Origin: Lachnospiraceae bacterium UBA4631
GTDB taxonomy: Bacteria > Bacillota > Clostridia > Lachnospirales > Lachnospiraceae
Assembly (NCBI GenBank): GCA_002406015.1
Contig: DHMX01000023.1
Span: 1-64,000 of the forward strand
Length of the DNA stretch: 64,000 bases
Direction of reading: 5' to 3'
Positions 61,079-64,000 of the stretch are shown piece by piece; the first letter of the stretch is position 1; each line of letters begins with the position of its first letter. Position numbers and translations under genes: made by a program. The notes beneath the pieces were generated by a model. It did no database searches. It was not told where the DNA came from and saw only the letters and a program-made list of their open reading frames with translations.

Positions 61079-63957
61079 AATATATATGGATAGCACTGGG
61101 GGTTCTGGCGGTAATTCTGGTATTTTCTATTATAAATGCCGGCTTGTTCCGCATGAATCCGTTTGCCTCCGGATATACCTTTTTATCACCGTCTAATGTA
61201 TTTCACCGCACAGGCGGAGGCTATTATGTCATCGATAACGCAAAGAAGTCCGTCATAATCCTGAATGATGCACTGGAATATGAGAGTGAGCTTTCGGGCG
61301 GCTCTCTGAATAAGGATTTTTATTATGCCTCTCAAATCTGTGATGATACAGAGGGAGACATATATGTTGCGGATGTTGTATATAGTGGAGAAGGAACCCG
61401 TATTAAGCAGGAAAGAATTTTGAAGTTCGATAAGGCGGGAACGTATCAGGAAACTATTTTCCAGATGGACTATGAGGCAGAGCAGGCACCCTACCAGTAT
61501 GGAAATATCGTAGCATTAAGCTATTTGAATGGAACCCTGACCGTCTGCATCAAGGATACGGACGGCATCTGGCAATATAGCCTGACTCCGGACGGAGAGG
61601 TTCAGAACAAGAAGCTGTGGAAGGGACAGCTTGATATGAGTGATGCGGTCTATAATGCCCATGAAAATCAAATGGTGGTATGTACCCGTCAGGGAAATCT
61701 GTATGCCATAGCAGAAGACGGAGCAATCACTGAAATCTGGGAAGGAAATGATGCGGAGATTCCATGGACATTAGCAGCAGACCGGGAAGGTACGATATAC
61801 TATACCGAATTACTGTCCGGCAATATTTATGCCATCCGGGGAGGAGAGCGAGCTGCATTGGATACCTATGAGTCCTGCTATTATACCGTTGATGTAGATG
61901 CGGACGGAGAAGGAGTAGTCGCAACCGATTATACCGGTATCTGGTATCAGTCAGGGTCGCAGACCGATTATAAGGAACAGGTGCCGATTCATAATCATGT
62001 GTATCGAATTATAGTCTGGCTCGTAGCCGGTGCAGGGGTTATCCTCTTTGCGGTTATGGTAGTCTGGGGCATTATCCGGTTATTAAAAAATGTAAAGGAC
62101 CGGAATCAGCTATTGCGGGTTGCCATGGTATTAACGGCATCCCTGCTTTGTACCGGAACGATATTAACGGTAGTGTTAAAGACAATGATTGCCCAGCAGA
62201 ATGAGACAACGATTCAAGGGCTGGATTTGATAGCCAATCTGTTAATTGAGGAAATCGATGTAGACGGTCTGAGCCGGATTCAGAAGCTGGATGATTATAA
62301 AAGCGAGATATTCCGGGAGGTAAAGGAGCCGTTAGACCGTACGATAGATACCTGCTATGAGCAAGGCTCATACTACTACTATACAATATATAAGGCGGGT
62401 GACGGCTATGTAGACGGTGTTATGGACTATGAGGAAACCTTAACCACCAGACACCCGGCATATGAATGGGGAGATAATTATTATACAGAGGTATTGGAAA
62501 AGGGAACCGTAACAAAGGTAAATCGGGAAACCAGTGCCTACGGAACATGGACCTTTGTACTGTACCCGATTCGGGATGAGCAGGGGAATATTACAGCCGC
62601 GATAGAAGTAGGCGTGAATATGGATGATATTCAGCAGGAGCAGCGGGTATTTTTGCGGGAGCTGCTTTTAACAACCGGAGCTGCGGTTATCGTAATCATT
62701 ATGCTGCTGCTGGAGTTCTTATTCTTCCTGTCAGAAGGCAAGGGCTTATGGCGGGGAACCGAGGACCCATCCGAGTACATACCATTACGAACCATGATAT
62801 TTTTATTATATATGGCATCCTCCTTACAGGACCCATTTATTGTGCAGTTATGTAACCGGTTATATGATAATCAACTGCATCTGTTAAATGGACTGGGACC
62901 TTCCCTGCCGATTTCCTTAGAGCTGTTAATGGCGGCTATCGGTTCCTTTGTGGCAGGTCGGCTGGTATCCGGAATCGGAACCAAACGGCTGTTATTAACC
63001 GGAGGACTGTTATCCCTTGCCGGTTATCTTCTCTGCGGAATCAGCGGAACCTATATGGGAATCCTGATTGGTAAAGCATTAATCGGAACCGGTATGGGAA
63101 CTGCATATGTAACCTCGAATACATTAGCGGCACTCGGACGAAGCGAGGAAGAGAGGGCAAAGGCATTTGCAGGCATTAACGCAGGTGTGCTGTCCGGTAT
63201 TACCGTAGGTGACGGTCTTGGCTCTATCTTATTGAGCCTTGGAAACTATCGCATGGTATACATTGCCGGAGGTATCATTATGTTACTTCCGATAGCCCTG
63301 TCTGTCTGGGGAAAAAATATGGTTCCGGAGCGAACCAAGGAGGAAAAAGCAATCCGGTTTCCGCGGTTTTTATTCAACTGGCGGGTACTTCCGTTTTTCC
63401 TGCTCCTCCTGCTTCCGTTTATGATGATTTTGTCCTATCGGGAATACTTTTTCCCGCTGTACGCAGAAGAACATGGAATGACAGAGGTAACCATCGGGCG
63501 TATCTTCCTGTTGTGCGGACTGATTATTATCTATGTCGGACCATATCTGGGTGAGTTATTGATTCGAAAGCTGGGAAGTAAGCGGGCAATGATATTTGCC
63601 AGTATTGCAATGGCGGTAAATCTTGCTATTTATATTTGTGTTCCATGTATGGCAACTGCTATAATTGGTGTAGTATTACTTTCCATTATCATATCCTTTG
63701 CGTATACCTGCCAATATTCTTATTTCTCGACAGTGCCGGAGTGTGATGCCTACGGAGAAGGAAATTCCATGGGTATTTATTCCATGGTAGAGAATCTGGG
63801 TCAGACACTGGGACCGATTATATTTGCGGCATTGCTGGTGCAGGGATATGAACAGGGAATCCGTATCGTCGGAGCCGGCTTTGGCGGCTTGTTGTTGGCA
63901 TATCTGCTGACGGTACTGATTCAGAAAAGGAGTAGTCAAGGAAAAGAGGAATCGTAG
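61048..63957 (+). CDS. Beta-propeller / Cache / MFS fusion membrane protein
   Basis: 969 residues with a TTG start 8 bases after AAGGAG (an ATG lies two codons later); overlaps the kinase gene. Membrane segment 1 (about 11-31) is followed by a beta-propeller-like external domain (about 45-320, repeats like GDIYVADVVY, GNLYAIAEDG, GTIYYTELLS). Two more segments (about 325-350, 357-382) frame a Cache-like sensor (about 390-545, ending YPIRDEQGNITAAIEVGV). The remaining ~400 residues are an MFS-type transporter body (for example GSFVAGRLVSGIGTKRLLLT). I know no characterised protein with this arrangement. It may sense an external ligand for the signalling module. Confidence 0.75.
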   Translation: MSMHKKTVKLKYIWIALGVLAVILVFSIINAGLFRMNPFASGYTFLSPSNVFHRTGGGYYVIDNAKKSVIILNDALEYESELSGGSLNKDFYYASQICDDTEGDIYVADVVYSGEGTRIKQERILKFDKAGTYQETIFQMDYEAEQAPYQYGNIVALSYLNGTLTVCIKDTDGIWQYSLTPDGEVQNKKLWKGQLDMSDAVYNAHENQMVVCTRQGNLYAIAEDGAITEIWEGNDAEIPWTLAADREGTIYYTELLSGNIYAIRGGERAALDTYESCYYTVDVDADGEGVVATDYTGIWYQSGSQTDYKEQVPIHNHVYRIIVWLVAGAGVILFAVMVVWGIIRLLKNVKDRNQLLRVAMVLTASLLCTGTILTVVLKTMIAQQNETTIQGLDLIANLLIEEIDVDGLSRIQKLDDYKSEIFREVKEPLDRTIDTCYEQGSYYYYTIYKAGDGYVDGVMDYEETLTTRHPAYEWGDNYYTEVLEKGTVTKVNRETSAYGTWTFVLYPIRDEQGNITAAIEVGVNMDDIQQEQRVFLRELLLTTGAAVIVIIMLLLEFLFFLSEGKGLWRGTEDPSEYIPLRTMIFLLYMASSLQDPFIVQLCNRLYDNQLHLLNGLGPSLPISLELLMAAIGSFVAGRLVSGIGTKRLLLTGGLLSLAGYLLCGISGTYMGILIGKALIGTGMGTAYVTSNTLAALGRSEEERAKAFAGINAGVLSGITVGDGLGSILLSLGNYRMVYIAGGIIMLLPIALSVWGKNMVPERTKEEKAIRFPRFLFNWRVLPFFLLLLLPFMMILSYREYFFPLYAEEHGMTEVTIGRIFLLCGLIIIYVGPYLGELLIRKLGSKRAMIFASIAMAVNLAIYICVPCMATAIIGVVLLSIIISFAYTCQYSYFSTVPECDAYGEGNSMGIYSMVENLGQTLGPIIFAALLVQGYEQGIRIVGAGFGGLLLAYLLTVLIQKRSSQGKEES

Positions 63958-63958
63958 C

Positions 63959-64000
63959 ATGGAAATACAATATGAGAGAATCGGAATGACGGATTTAGAT
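63959..64000 (+). CDS. Start of a further gene in the CIS train (cut by window end)
   Basis: The ATG at 63959 comes one base after the previous stop and opens MEIQYERIGMTDLD before the window ends. The short sequence would fit a GNAT-type acetyltransferase start but is too short to identify. The ribosome site would be AAAAGAGGA within the previous gene's end. Confidence 0.6.
   Translation, partial: MEIQYERIGMTDLD

Overview
The window looks like a chromosomal segment of a Gram-positive anaerobe of the class Clostridia, most like a Lachnospiraceae member. This rests on the AT-leaning composition, the GGAGG-type ribosome binding sites, the DnaD and DnaI-like replication proteins, the long Prs, the rpmG-secE-nusG-rplK-rplA cluster and the Xre/DUF3169 pair. 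The species cannot be named from the sequence alone.

Layout. (1) 1-5.9 kb: the 3' end of a polymorphic toxin with a PoNe-type DNase tip, its PoNi immunity gene, and an array of small immunity-like genes, several broken (a SUKH-3 gene with an in-frame stop, a frameshifted small gene, loose C-terminal scraps). (2) 5.9-8.6 kb: an SDR oxidoreductase and a carboxymuconolactone-decarboxylase-like gene, divergent from a LysR regulator. (3) 8.6-19.2 kb: housekeeping genes (aminotransferase, Maf, SbcD/SbcC-like pair, prs, DnaI-like loader, DnaD-like protein, murC). (4) 19.2-23.9 kb: small regulators with clear operators, a CPBP protease, a dead Rpn-type nuclease and about 1 kb of gene-free DNA. (5) 23.9-28.8 kb: rpmG-secE-nusG-rplK-rplA, a chemotaxis receptor and an unusual histidine-kinase-like protein. 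(6) 28.9-64 kb: a two-component system followed by one uninterrupted plus-strand gene train encoding a phage-tail-like contractile injection system (CIS). It runs off the window end.

The CIS train carries the recognisable core: DUF4255/Pvc16-like cap, sheath, tube, a tube-like protein with a long repeat tail, two CIS-tube baseplate adaptors, gpD-like hub, gpV-like spike, PAAR-like DUF4280 tip, gp25, two baseplate-J-like wedge proteins and a gpI-like protein. Around the core are proteins not usual for free extracellular CIS particles: a membrane-anchored pseudokinase-like protein, a membrane protein with a degenerate class III cyclase domain, a membrane-anchored MORN protein, a secreted TolC-like coiled-coil protein, a membrane-anchored coiled-coil protein with a copper-amine-oxidase-N-like end, a STAS protein, a FtsE-like ATPase, a SpoIIAB/RsbW-like kinase and a giant propeller-Cache-MFS fusion. 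No AAA+ ATPase and no obvious tail fibre lie inside the window.

Inferred working picture: the OmpR-type pair 28.9-30.6 kb controls the train through an 11-bp-spaced CTTTAAG direct repeat just before it. The membrane modules may tie assembly or firing to the envelope and to a partner-switch signalling circuit. The CIS identity is strong. The signalling and anchoring model is inference.
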